DNA of 64,000 nucleotides from NCBI RefSeq assembly GCF_028453695.1, contig NC_135778.1, positions 38,514,985 to 38,578,984 of the forward strand, written 5' to 3'. The stretch comes from Augochlora pura (taxonomy: Eukaryota; Arthropoda; Insecta; Hymenoptera; Halictidae). Below, in pieces: positions 1-10,869 of this stretch (the first letter of the stretch is position 1; every line of letters begins with the position of its first letter). A model generated the notes under the pieces. The model was given only the letters and a program-made list of their open reading frames with translations. It searched no databases and was not told the DNA's origin. The position numbers and the translations under genes are program-made.

Positions 1-2895
1 AATTTTTTTTAAACTGCGTTCGGGGAATTGAATTTTGTTCAGACGACAGTGCAATACTGAACAATTATAGTTATGCTTGTTACTTTGATTTTGCTGTTAT
101 TCGAGATTATTAATAAAAAATAGAGATTTTGAATTATATAAAAGAAGATTTTAAATTATATAAAATAAGATTCTAAATGACATAAAATAAGATTTTCAAC
201 GAAGCAAAATAAGACTTTGAATCGAAAATGAAAACTTTCTCCAAGTTTTTGGTTAAAATCGTGAAAAGCTGCGATTTTTGCAATATTTAATTTGTTATGA
301 CTCGTAACAATGTCAACCAATTCTGATAAAAATTTAATAAGTTACTGAGAATTATGAAATGAGATTTTTTAAATTTTTGTTGTAGGCTCAGTTAAAAAGT
401 TTAAAATTGAAAGTGATAGCAAAATTTAAAAAAAGGATCTCAGCCTAGTCTTTCTATAATTTAAACAAAATTCAAGTGACTTGGTGCAGTTTTAAAAATA
501 TTACTGCGTTTCGAAAGGTGTGCGGAGACTTTGTTGGCTAACTGTACTTGTTGCATTGGACGTATATTTGCCGACAAAAGTTAACAAACATGTTGCACGG
601 ATGTCCAATAAACATGAACATTACACGTGTTCGATAAACCATCTTATTTGTGGAATAAAGATTTTGCATTCCGTCATGGAAGATATTAACATTGCTGCTA
701 AAGCCTTATAAACAATGTGTTGTATGCTTTAACTATATCATACAGTTTTGATTTAATAACACTATTTATATTTATTAAAAGTTACTTAATTTTTGTCGGT
801 TAGTGTATACTACAAATAAAATTGCAAAGAAAACTTGTTATTTTAACGGAGCAATATATAATCGCTGCTGTTAATATTCTCTAAACCTAATGTTGATGAA
901 ATTTCGTTAATTTTTTTTATTTAACATTGTTGTAGCATAACGACATCGATGGTTTGGTGATCACTGCAGTTTGCAGAATTCAGTTACAATGTAATCGAAT
1001 TAGCGCAACCGTGTATGATGCAATGGTTAAATAATTTTCCGAGTAGCCGAATACAGGACCGATTTCTTACGCCGACTAGAAAGTTCTCCTTGCGGTTGAA
1101 CATACGCCGAATAATGTCACAATTAATTCCCACCAGTATGCACATTTTCATACACTTTACAAACTTGCATATACATGAAACGTATACGTATACATCTTGT
1201 TAATAATAAATTAAAGTATATCTGTATATGAAATCTTAACGCTATCGAAGTAACAATTTTTGCTATTAGGGTTTTTTTGTTAATAATTTTTTTTTCAAAT
1301 TAATTAATTTAAACAATAATTTTTGTTATTAAGGTTAATATTTTTTATTTAGACTCGGATATTCTTCCATATTTTGATATAAACAATATAGTGTTCTGTT
1401 TAAGAAAGAAAAGTTAACCTTCAAATCTCTGCAATTGCTCCACTTATAATAATATACATAATAATAATATACAATAATACACATACTATGCCTCTTTAAA
1501 CGACGAGCCTTTCTACTAAAAAATTTGTTGCCCAACGCATATTTCGAAGTTGCAAAAGATGCACAAGATGCATTGACGAACCCGTACTTTCTAACGCTGA
1601 AATTCTTCAAAGCAAAAATTTCAACGAACTAATTAATAACGCATCAGTAAATAATAATCACTTGGCAAATCAGTGACACGAATTTTTATCGATAACGTGC
1701 ATAAATCTTTCTTCGATTCGCGTTATAATCCTCCTTAGAATTTAACAAATAACACCGGATAACAATGCGTAGACATAACCTCACAAAACCATGATATTTT
1801 TGACGAAACCTTGATATTTTTGACAGAATTAAGCAACGTCGAAATGAATTGTTAACGAAAGTAAACGGTAGTTGAAACGATCGATGCGAGAGGCGGTTTA
1901 TAAAATACGGAAGAAGTTTCGCAGACCGCAGGCGAACGTGTCGCGGTGGAGAACGGTATTGATAGTGCTATATTACGCCATAGTCGAATCTGATCGCACT
2001 TTTTTTGCCTCCACCGCAAATTAAATGTCGAGAGAGACAAACCTTCTTTTTCAACACTGGCGGAGTAAATATGTATACTGGAATAAAGTTTTAAGGTTAT
2101 ATATATAAGGGTATATATAATCACGGGTTACACGATGCCGGTGAATAATATACAGTGATCGTACAAAGTATTCGCACACCTTTTAAAATTAAATAACTTT
2201 TTTATTAAATAACCCTATTTTTTATTAATAAAGTCGAAGGAATTGAATTTTTTTCAGAGAATTTTTAGTTTAGCAGACAACGGCTAAAATATTGTTTTTG
2301 AAAGCTTGCAATTCATTGGCACGATGAGAGAATTAAAATATGTTCTCTAATATTTAAAGAAAATTTAAACAATTCATTTTCTAGATCTCGGTAAATTAAT
2401 ACTGAAAAATTGTCTTCAAAGTTATGGACATTGAATGACGTAAAAATTATTCGCTTCCCTTGAAATTCGTGAAAAGCTGCGACTTTTGCAGTCTTTAATT
2501 AAAAAATGCATTTTTATAATTGACTCGGATAAAAAATTTAAAAAGCCGCGCCACAGCGTATCCGCCGTGTCTGAAATTCACGATCACGGACAAATCATCC
2601 TGGACGTTTTTTTACATTATAAATCCTCACCCATCCAAAGGTTTATAATCTGTCCGTTGTGCTCGCGGTTATATAATTTCATTCCGCGCTGTACATCGGC
2701 TGAATAACTTAATTCACTGTTACGGAGACAGTTACATGAGTCGAGGAACTTGATTGTGCCAGACGACCGTGAATATATCAACTTCGTCATTAACCGTGTA
2801 CAGGCCACGCGTTCATTAAGTTGCACAGCAGCTAAAAAAAAAATAGTAATTAAACGATAGCGAACTTGATACAGTTTCTATTTCGTTCTAGCTTA
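1..2895. other. AT-rich upstream region, no gene supported
   Basis: I see no credible coding exon here. The short open frames have no recognisable domain and no matched splice sites. A phrase of the form GTGAAAAGCTGCGA..TTTTGCA occurs near 262-282 and again near 2468-2490, so parts of both ends probably derive from the same old repeat. A segment starting near 2153, with the form CAGTGATCGTACAAAG, looks like a degraded Tc1/mariner-type terminus. A 5' noncoding exon of JHBP gene A could lie here but is not identifiable. Confidence 0.5.
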
Positions 2896-5413
2896 ATGGC
2901 AGCACTGTTCTGTTCTGTTTCCGGCACGTTACGTGAGTATACTACTTATGGTCAATCGCCAAATAACACAAATTTCATTCCATATCTTTGATAAATTAAA
3001 TACTAAAATTATAATTGCAATTATTTATTCTCGTTTTTACAACTTCTAAAACTATAGGCTACCGCTTGTAATAATTTTTATATTTTTAGTTTAGAAAAAT
3101 ATTTAGTTTAGAAAAAAATATTATCATCTCGCACGCGTTTTGGATAATTGTTTGCAGCGTCGTATATAAAGCCGTGCAAGAAGAACGATCCTAACATCAA
3201 CGCGTGCGTGACGAACGCCATCGACCAGCTGCGAGACAAATTGGCGGCGGGAATTCCGGAACTCGACGCGCCCGCCATCGAACCGTTGAACTTGAAGGAG
3301 ATACGACTTTTGAGGGGGCCGGTAGGAGCGCGGCTCGACGTGAATCTCACGGATCTGAAGGTAAACGCGATGCCGGATATTACAATATTTATTTAATCAT
3401 TAACGTCCGTCAGCTTCGATCGAATCATACTTGTCCGGAAATATTGCCGGTTTCGAGAATCCGAGCTAGGAAAATTTTTATAATTAAGAATTCGCATTGC
3501 AAGGATCGTCGATGGTTAGGCAGATGGTTAAAGAACAAACAAGTTATGTTAAATAATTTTCATATGACATATATTTATTCGTAATAATTGGACGTAATAA
3601 TAATCGGATAATACCGCTCACTATCAGCGTAAGTTGACAGTAACTAGTTGTGAAATACAACAACGCTGATATTAATGCAAAGTACAATTTTAGTTAACTT
3701 TTATTAACTGGAAGGCGATTTATATAAATATATATTTTATTTAAAATCATGCGCATATTCTTGACTTTCACAAAATACTCATGATTTATATACTTATGAG
3801 AGATCAGACTTTATTTGCTTTCACGTTGGTGCATCGAGGTTATAATTACGATAGACGTCACTGTGTCTATTATAAAATATAGCATTCGTGTTTTTCGAGC
3901 TTCTAAAATGTGTTGACCAAAACTTCGACATCTGAATTATCGAAGGACGAGTGTACCAGAGTCCTTGATCTTCGTTTATTCACGCATCGTTTTTGCATCG
4001 CGCGGTGGTAAAGGCATAGAGCTGACTCATATCGTAAAGCTGACTTTTCATCGCTAATAAATAGTTTATTTGCTAATATATTAGGTTACGCATCGTTCAA
4101 TAGAATAGAGAAAGAAATAATTCGCTCAGTCAGAATATATTTTACTATATCAATTGTACGTGTAACTTGAATAATTTTTATTTCATGTTCTAATTTTACT
4201 TTGATAATTATTAATGATTAAGTAATTACCTCGAGAAATATCTATTCTAGGTAATAATAATAATTTCTTATTTCGTCCTTACATCGGGAATACGAAATTT
4301 ATTTTGCAAATGGAATTAATCGTTCAACTATTACTTTTTACAGCAAACGATATTTTGTTGCAAGCAACAATGGATATTTATAAGAACTGATACAAATTCA
4401 ATTGTCTCTGTTACTCGACAACTAGGTATCAGGTCCCTCCAAGTTCAAGATCCATAACCTCAAAGTCGACGTGGAGAACGTGAGATTCACATTCAAGGTG
4501 GCCTTCGAAAGGTTAATCTTTCAGGGCAAGTATCAAATAGACGCGAGGATTCTTCTGCTACGATTGGCTGGCGCAGGAGACCTGTCAGGGACCTTTGGTA
4601 ATAGTTTATATGAAACAGCATATTAATTATTGTCCATAGTTGAAATGATGGTATTATTATTGTCGAGGGGTAAGAGAGTTAAGGTGTAATTTTCACGTTC
4701 GTTTTTTATGGCTTCCAAAAACATACTTCCACTGGCAAAAAAGAAGGCTAATAATCACGGCTCTTATTAGCCAATAATAATCAAATAATATTAATTATTA
4801 TTAGCCAGTAATAATCAGTCAATAATAATTAATATTGGCTAGTAATAAGCAGTCGATAATATAGTCAATATTAGCCAATAATAACCAATCAGTAATTATT
4901 ATTATTAGCCAATAAAAATTAGTCAATAATAATCAATATTAGCTAGTAATAATCAGTCGATAATATAGTCAATATTAGCTAATAATAATCAGTCAATACT
5001 AATCACTATTAGCCAAGAATAATAAAAAGTCTTGAGTCAAGAGATTTTATTTATTTAAAATAAAAAACGAAGGCTCGAATCCCTCCATTTTTGGAAATTG
5101 GGGAATTATTGCAACCAATAACAGTAACAAATTTATTTTATTTCTACGGGGGCGTTAACATGAATCCGTCCTTTTTTACTTTTCTCTGTGCCATCTTTCG
5201 AGCAACAGACAGTACTATACACTCTCGTCGCATTGTTCACGTATTATACTATATTTGTTCAAGACGACTACGACTCCGACGTCGTGTTGCAAGCGAGGAA
5301 GGTGTTAAGAGACGGCGAAACGTATCTGAACTTCGAGAGGATGAAGATCAAAATAAACATCGGCAAAGCGGATTTGCACCTGAGCAATCTCTTCCGCGAA
5401 GACTCCATTCTAA
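2896..5413 (+). CDS. JHBP/takeout-family protein (gene A), C-terminal exon missing
   Basis: Secreted carrier of the juvenile-hormone-binding-protein/takeout superfamily, which binds small hydrophobic ligands in a long barrel; the actual ligand is unknown. Exons: 2896-2932, 3158-3360, 4426-4597, 5264-5413, joined at GT/AG sites with phases 1, 0, 1 and ending in phase 1. They give 187 residues so far. The family signature is clear. Residues 13-29 read PSYIKPCKKNDPNINAC, with the conserved cysteine pair (C19, C29), followed by GIPELDAPAIEPL, and LSNLFREDSIL close to the end. Family members are about 240-260 residues, so roughly 55 C-terminal residues are absent. They most likely lie in the 100-N gap 66 bases downstream. 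The first exon is the weakest part: it supplies only 12 residues (MAALFCSVSGTL), a short hydrophobic leader. It is chosen because its GTGAGT donor makes the canonical proline of PSYIKPC across the junction. A pyrimidine-rich acceptor at 2890 suggests a further 5' exon. Confidence 0.8.
4741..5030 (+). repeat. AT-rich minisatellite in intron 3 of gene A
   Basis: Degenerate tandem array built on variants of TAGCCAATAATAATCAGTCA. A higher-order copy is visible: AGTCGATAATATAGTCAATA starts at 4851 and again at 4955, a spacing of 104 bases. It lies wholly inside the intron between the third and fourth coding exons of JHBP gene A. Confidence 0.75.
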
Positions 5414-5479
5414 GTATATCCATTTTATGAAATTATTCAGTAAGACAAACATCTTGTTATAAATGATTAATTTGACGAT

Positions 5480-5579
5480 NNNNNNNNNNNNNNNNNNNNN
5501 NNNNNNNNNNNNNNNNNNNNNNNNNNNNNNNNNNNNNNNNNNNNNNNNNNNNNNNNNNNNNNNNNNNNNNNNNNNNNNN
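5480..5579. other. Assembly gap (100 N)
   Basis: A run of exactly 100 N, the usual placeholder for a join of unknown size. It follows the donor of exon 4 of JHBP gene A by 66 bases and probably hides that gene's last exon. The GC-rich sequence after the gap (5580-5665) does not translate into a JHBP C-terminus in any frame. Confidence 0.99.
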
Positions 5580-5719
5580 AACGCGCGGAGAGGCGAGCCG
5601 AGCGCCGCCAGCGGGAAAATCGGACGAGCTTCCGAACGTCGCTGTCGAAGGAAAGTAATTTTCAATCCGTCAGGCTCTCCCTGCGCTTTATGTAATTGCG
5701 TGACACGACGTACGACTGT

Positions 5720-6232
5720 GTAAACACGTATACACGGTGATTCGAAGAATAAGTATCGAAATATGTGAATCGAACAAGTAGAAAATGTTTAAAAAATTGT
5801 GCGAATTTATAGACGACTGTTACTATTTTTATTATTATACTATTTTTATATATTAATTTACTTGTGACCAAAAATTCGAGATCCTTTTCTGAGTAATTTT
5901 GTAAAAACATATACACGGTGATTCGAAGAATAAGTATCGAAATATGTGAATCGAACAAGTAAAAAATGTTTAAAAAATTGTGCGAATTTATAGACGACTG
6001 TTACTATTTTTATTATTATACTATTTTTATATATTAATTTACTTGTGACCAAAAATTCGAGATCCTTTTCTGAGTAATTGTGTGAAAACAAATATATAGT
6101 GATTCAAAGAATAAGTGTCGAAATATGTGAATCGAACAAGTAAAAAATGTTTAAAAAATTGTTTAAACATGTGTCAATTTAAAGACGATTTTTACTTGTA
6201 ACCAAAAATTCGAGATCTCTTTTTAAAACAAT
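5720..6232 (+). repeat. 181-bp tandem repeat, about 2.7 copies
   Basis: Direct tandem copies in which GTGATTC-like anchors recur at 5737, 5918 and 6099, a period of 181 bases. The first two copies are almost identical, including the stretch ending in ACCAAAAATTCGAGATCC. The third copy carries substitutions and an internal deletion. No coding potential; the open frames here are repeats of one another on the minus strand. Confidence 0.9.
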
Positions 6233-6239
6233 TTTTGAA

Positions 6240-7208
6240 CAACCTCTTTAACATTTTGCAAATTAACAGCTTCTATTCGAGCAATAAACACGATTTAATT
6301 GCTGACTATTTTTTTTATTAAGGAAAATGTTAAGAACAAATAAGTGCTAATAAAAGGAGTCACTGCGCAAGGGGTTAAACAACTGTTATTTCCGTCCCCA
6401 GTTTACCGAGTCGTATTGAATAAACATTTTCTTCGTTTCCATCGGTGTTAGATGCAATCTAAGCGCGTTTTCTCTTGTCTTTAAAATCACGCCGTACATA
6501 ATCGCGCCGATGGAATATCGAATCATCCGCGTCGATAGAAACTTTCTGATCGGCTGGAACGGAGGAGGGCTTCCCGCGAAGCAAAATTCTCCTTTTCCGC
6601 CGTTTTCCTTGGCCGTTCGCTAATTACGGAAGAACACCACCACAATGACGCAACAAAAACAGACGAAAGAGGTTTACATAATGTCTCGAACCGGCTTATA
6701 TTGTCGCCCATTCGCATTCAGACCGTAGACTGCGGACCATGACTCACCCGATCATATATTTTTACCGCGAACGGACAACCAATAATATTTCCCGGTTGTC
6801 GATAATTGCTATAGTATATGTTTAGCTCGATGCTAAGAAATTTATTATCAATTCAATTACTTAATTGAATATACTGTATTAAACCAGCGTTCAACGAATT
6901 TATAATAATTGAATTATAGGTAATTAGATTGATGATTAATAATTATTTTTGGTTATTATAACTGACTTGTAATAATTGGGGAAGAATTAGTATGATTAAT
7001 AATTTACGATCGTAACAGATTAGTTGTAGTAACGGTTTATTAATTACGGTTTGCTAAATTATTATGAAGTAATTACGATAGCTGTTATAATAGCTATATT
7101 ATAGTAAGTTGTAGATAAGAAGTTATAATTGTTAATTATCATTAGAATATTTTTTGCCAAATTATTGTTATTCAGTTATAATAGCTAACGAGTTAGAATC
7201 CTTAATAA
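6240..7208. other. Gene-free AT-rich spacer
   Basis: I see no supported gene. A moderately GC-richer patch at 6460-6730 opens a 64-codon minus frame with no recognisable domain. From 6830 to 7330 the sequence is a diffuse series of TAATTATTATAA and TTATAATAG variants. Confidence 0.5.
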
Positions 7209-7214
7209 TTTATT
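7209..7214 (-). other. Possible poly(A) signal of gene B
   Basis: AATAAA on the minus strand, about 123 bases beyond the proposed stop of the repeat-containing JHBP-like gene B. The assignment rests on position only. Confidence 0.4.
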
Positions 7215-7336
7215 AGAATATTTTTTCCCAATTATTATAAAGTAGTTGTAATAGATAAAGAGTTACAATAATTATCCATCCATTAAATTATTTTTTGCCA
7301 AATTACTATAAATTAGTTATAATAGCTGTTCAAGAT

Positions 7337-10300
7337 TTAAAAAGATTTCCGAATCGCTTCGTCTATTTATTTGATTTCTCAACACCATAAAACACAAAGC
7401 AGACTCACCATGACTGAGAATCGACTTAACCGGCCCTTTCTCATCCATCCCCTGGAAGTCGACCATCTGATCCTTAGCCCTCAATTTGCTCCTGGCTGCT
7501 CGCACAATCAACGCGTCTTGGTCCTTCGTTTTCTTCAATTCTATAGTGAAGTCTCCAACCAGTTCCGCTAAAAATAATAACAATACCGTAAACGCTCGTA
7601 TAAAATACACCAAAGAGCCGTCGTTTCATCGAGAAGCTATAATTTTTGCTTACTAAAGTTTCCATTGAGCCGCCCGTTTCCTCTCACCAGTTCCTTTCCT
7701 ACTTTACCTGTCAGCTCGTAATCAGACTTGATACGAAGATTAGGCACGCGTATCTTCAAGATAACGTGCATGATGTCGCTCTGAAAAATAATTCAGAGGA
7801 AACAGTTTATTTCTGATCGGTCGACAGTTAATTTTTTCAATCAGTTAACAATTTGTTTTTCAGCAGTTAAGAGTTCGTTTTTTATCAGTTAATAGTTCAT
7901 TTTTTTCTCAGTTAATAGTTCATTTTTTCTCAGTTAATAGTTAATCTTTTCTCAGTTGATAGTTAATTTTTTCTCAGTTGATAGTTAACTTTTTCTCAGT
8001 TAATAGTTAATTTTTTCTCAGTTAATAATTAATTTTTTCTCAGTGAATAGTTCATTTTTCATCAAATAGCAGTTGATTTTTGATCAGTCAACAATTAATT
8101 TTCTATCATTTAACAGTTCATTTTTGATCAGTCAACAGTTCATTTTCTATCAATTAACAGTTAATTTCGTTCAGTTCATTCCGAGCCTAATTTGTCGCAG
8201 AAAACAAAAACCAGTTTCAGCGAAGGCAAAGAAGAGTTGATTACGTCGGTTTCATTGTCCTTCGGGGCGCGTTTGTGTCGCGATCCCGGCGCGCCCTTGC
8301 CGTCCACCGTGTCGTTGCCCATACCACCGTAATGGTACACCAGCTGCATTCCTTCCTCGAAGAATCCTTGTTGCTCCTGATAGTTCTTCGCGTATCTGCT
8401 CAGATCTTTCAGACTCTTTGTTTCTATGGCAGCCTTGACGGCGTCGTTCCTCTTCGTCAGCGGCTCGCCGTCGGTGCAGTTGTAGCCCAGCATCTTCTTC
8501 TTCTCGAGAATGTCCTGCGACAAAAGGATCTAATATGTATAGTATCATACAAAGATGGCTGGTTCAGTGAATTAACAATGTTAATTTAATAATTAATAAT
8601 TATTATTAGTTTTAATAATTAAACTGTATATTTATTGACATGATCAGTTGCAAATGGTTATTTCAGATTTTGAGTGATGATTTTAGGCAATTTTGAGGTT
8701 ATAGCGATTTTTGTATATAGCGAGAAGTAAGATATTGATAGTTAAATGATTAGCCAATGTTCCTGGAGATAATTTGCTATTAAACTGATTATTAAGCCTT
8801 ACGTCTCATAATTATATAACTTTTATATAATTATATTAATTTTTGCTTATCTTATATTTGTCAAAGCTATGAAAAATGATTTTTATTAATTTCTATAATT
8901 CTTCTATAACAGTACTCGAATGTCTTAATTGTTGAATAATTAACTAATAATTATACTATACACTTTGTATATTACAACTGTACTGTATCTAAGATCCTAA
9001 TATGACTAGGAAGAGAAAGGCGACACGATACCTTAGGAATGTCTTTAACACCATAAACCCGAGCGTTCTCCTTCGACTCGATCCTCCTGTTACCAAATCG
9101 CTTCATGCCGCCGTCGTTGCTTCCATCGGCGTACACGATGTCAATGTAACCAGGCTGCTTCTCTATGCGTCCTTGATAGACCGGCTCCCTGGCGGCTGGC
9201 CCAGGAAGATCAGCCTGTCCCTTAACCCTGCTCTCGAAGTTCTCGGACGCGGCGGTCTGGACATCGTCGTACCTGTCCTGGGCCCTTCTACCGCCATAAC
9301 TCTCCCTTCCCTGGGATCGGGCGTCTCCGTATTGTCCCGCTTCATAGCCAGCTCTTTGCGATTCAGCGTCTTCGTATCGTCCTTCGCCCTTCCTGTCATT
9401 GAACCTACCGCTTTCTTGGTAGGTAGGAGAACTGGATCCTGGTCTGAACTGACCGCTTTCTTGGTAGGTAGGAGAACTGGATCCTGGTCTGAACTGACCG
9501 CTTTCTTGGTAGGCAGGAGGATTAGATCCTGGCCTGAACCGACCGCTTTCTTGGTAACCATCAGGACTAGATCCTGGTCTGAACCGACTACTTTCCTGGT
9601 ATCCCGAGCTAGCAGAATCTGACCTGAACCGACCGCTTTCCTGGTATCCTGCTGCTCCAGACCCCGGTCTGAACTGACTGCTTTCCTGGTATCCCGTGGT
9701 AGCAGATTCCGACCTGAACCGACCGCTTTCCTGATATCCGGGCTTCGATTTCTCATAGTCCTCCCTCGACTGATAATTCTCCTGTCGCGACCTCGCCTGG
9801 GAATTCAAGGCGTACACCATCTGAACGTCCGCCGGGTACTTCGGGCTGACCACCATCCGAGCGACCTCCGGCCTCGAGACCACCCTGGCGCCCTCCATGC
9901 TGAAACCTCCGTAGTTCGACTCCTTCGACTCCTTCTGCTCGTCCTGATCGGCCCTGTCCCGCATCTGATCCGCCTGGATCTTCATCAGGAAAGGATCGTA
10001 CTGTCTCAGCCTCTCGAAACGGCTCTCCTGTTCCTTGGAAGCCGCCTTGAATTTACTTTCCTGATTGGTCGCGGAGACGATCGCCTCGAAGCTCTCGTTC
10101 TGCAGCTTCGGCTCCTTGATCAGAGTGTGGAAACGGTACCTGATCGCGTCCAGGTCCCTCAGATCGCTGTAGCTCACGTACCCGGCCTCCAGCTCGCTCA
10201 AGTTCGACTTCAGTCTTCCCTTCGCTATGTGGATGCTCTCCAGGGTCGAATTATTCAGGCCGGTGATCTCGACGTTCCGCAGGATGATCCTGTAACTGGT

Positions 10301-10483
10301 GTCGCCTTCCGATTGGTCTACTTTGATCACTGGTACTCGCAAGGGATCCAGCTTGCCCGCCTTGGAGAAGCCGCCCGTGAGGAGCTTCGACCAGAGCTCC
10401 TGTGACATCGTCAACAGCGAGCCTTGGCCGTTCGTCCAGGCCACCAAGCACAACGCTAAGAATATTATACTTGTCTTCGACAT
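7337..10483 (-). CDS. JHBP-like secreted protein with repeat insert (gene B)
   Basis: Five exons in transcription order: 10483-9032, 8514-8212, 7780-7708, 7567-7409, 7362-7337, phases 0, 0, 1, 1, giving about 670 residues. Residues 1-19 are a clear signal peptide (MSKTSIIFLALCLVAWTNG). Residues 42-125 match the N-terminal half of a JHBP/takeout domain (LDPLRVPVIKV, then the NVEITGLNNSTLE type). They lack the N-terminal cysteine pair seen in neighbours A, C and D. Residues 140-480 are charged low-complexity sequence, including about seven 15-residue repeats (YQES-G/S-R/Q-FRPGS type). The domain resumes near 575 with IRVPNLRIKSDYELT. RHKR at 563-566 fits a furin-type site. The 26-base last exon (ending DEAIRKSF) is the least certain part; without that splice the frame continues 28 codons past the donor to a stop at 7317. 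Function unknown; probably an extracellular lipid-binding-fold protein. Confidence 0.75.
7860..8165 (+). repeat. Minisatellite in intron 2 of gene B
   Basis: About a dozen copies of a 22-25-base unit of the form TTTTTCTCAGTTAATAGTTA, most regular at 7890-8050 and decaying on both sides. It sits between the second and third coding exons of the minus-strand JHBP-like gene B. Confidence 0.85.
9404..9739 (-). repeat. 45-bp coding tandem repeat (15-residue units) in gene B
   Basis: In-frame tandem repeat in the first exon of gene B, covering residues 249-360. Units read GYQESGRFRSESATT, GYQESSQFRPGSGAA, GYQESGRFRSDSASS and so on, with two consecutive TYQESGQ/RF units at the downstream end. At the DNA level the later units are the most alike, which suggests recent expansion or homogenisation. 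The opposite strand is also open across the array, but that is a by-product of the repeat. Confidence 0.95.
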
Positions 10484-10586
10484 CTTTCGCTGATCTTTTA
10501 CAGATCCTACAGCGATATTCTGTTTCCAAGTTCCTCTTTGTCTTCGATTTTATCGGCTCTTCGAGGTTATAGTTTCACTGGTAGGT

Positions 10587-10694
10587 TCATTCTACGGTTT
10601 TGATTTGCAAGATATAGATCGGCTTGAACACCAGCAGGGCGACGATGACGGTCGCGACAGCGATCAACAGGAAACAGAATAGAGCCGCGCACAT
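10587..10694 (-). CDS. Possible 35-residue membrane microprotein / uORF
   Basis: Small minus-strand frame starting MCAALFCFLLIAVATVIVAL and ending FKPIYILQIKTVE before TGA. It has one strong hydrophobic segment (about residues 3-23). The frame is open a further 17 codons upstream (SDVLEEARTVRLERRVL), to a stop near 10746. It lies about 100 bases upstream of the gene B start codon and downstream of a TATA box. It could therefore be an upstream ORF in the gene B leader, a separate microprotein, or the last exon of an unseen upstream gene. Base composition here is GC-rich, like the true exons. No homologue is recognised. Confidence 0.35.
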   Translation of the reverse strand: MCAALFCFLLIAVATVIVALLVFKPIYILQIKTVE

Positions 10695-10857
10695 CAACAC
10701 TCTCCTTTCCAGGCGAACGGTTCGTGCCTCCTCCAGGACGTCCGATCAGTGGATTATGACATTTTACGACGATTCGTGAAACCGCGATCGAATTCGTGGA
10801 TCTTCGTGGAACAGCGCGGCATTCGCGATTGCAAGTGGACGACGCGTCCGCGAGAGG

Positions 10858-10865
10858 TTTTTATA
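10858..10865 (-). promoter_or_regulatory. TATA box upstream of gene B
   Basis: TATAAAAA on the minus strand inside otherwise GC-rich sequence. A start about 30 bases on (near 10835, at TCCACTT) would give a leader of roughly 350 bases before the gene B ATG. That leader would hold a 22-codon ORF (starting MPRCSTKIHEFD) and the 35-codon hydrophobic ORF. Confidence 0.5.
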
Positions 10866-10869
10866 CGAT

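Noticed and set aside
5060..5085. tRNA B-box-like GGCTCGAATCCC
   Set aside because: No A box or cloverleaf in the preceding 60 bases, which are AT-rich repeat.
5580..5723. GC-rich frame after the gap as the gene A terminal exon
   Set aside because: None of its three plus frames shows the NxFLNENW or VLLPP-type JHBP ending, and it is Arg/Ala-rich throughout.
9002..9622. 206-codon plus-strand frame with repeated TAFLVGRRTGSWSE
   Set aside because: It is the antisense of the 45-bp coding repeat of gene B. The minus frame has a signal peptide, domain matches and consistent splice phases; this one has none.
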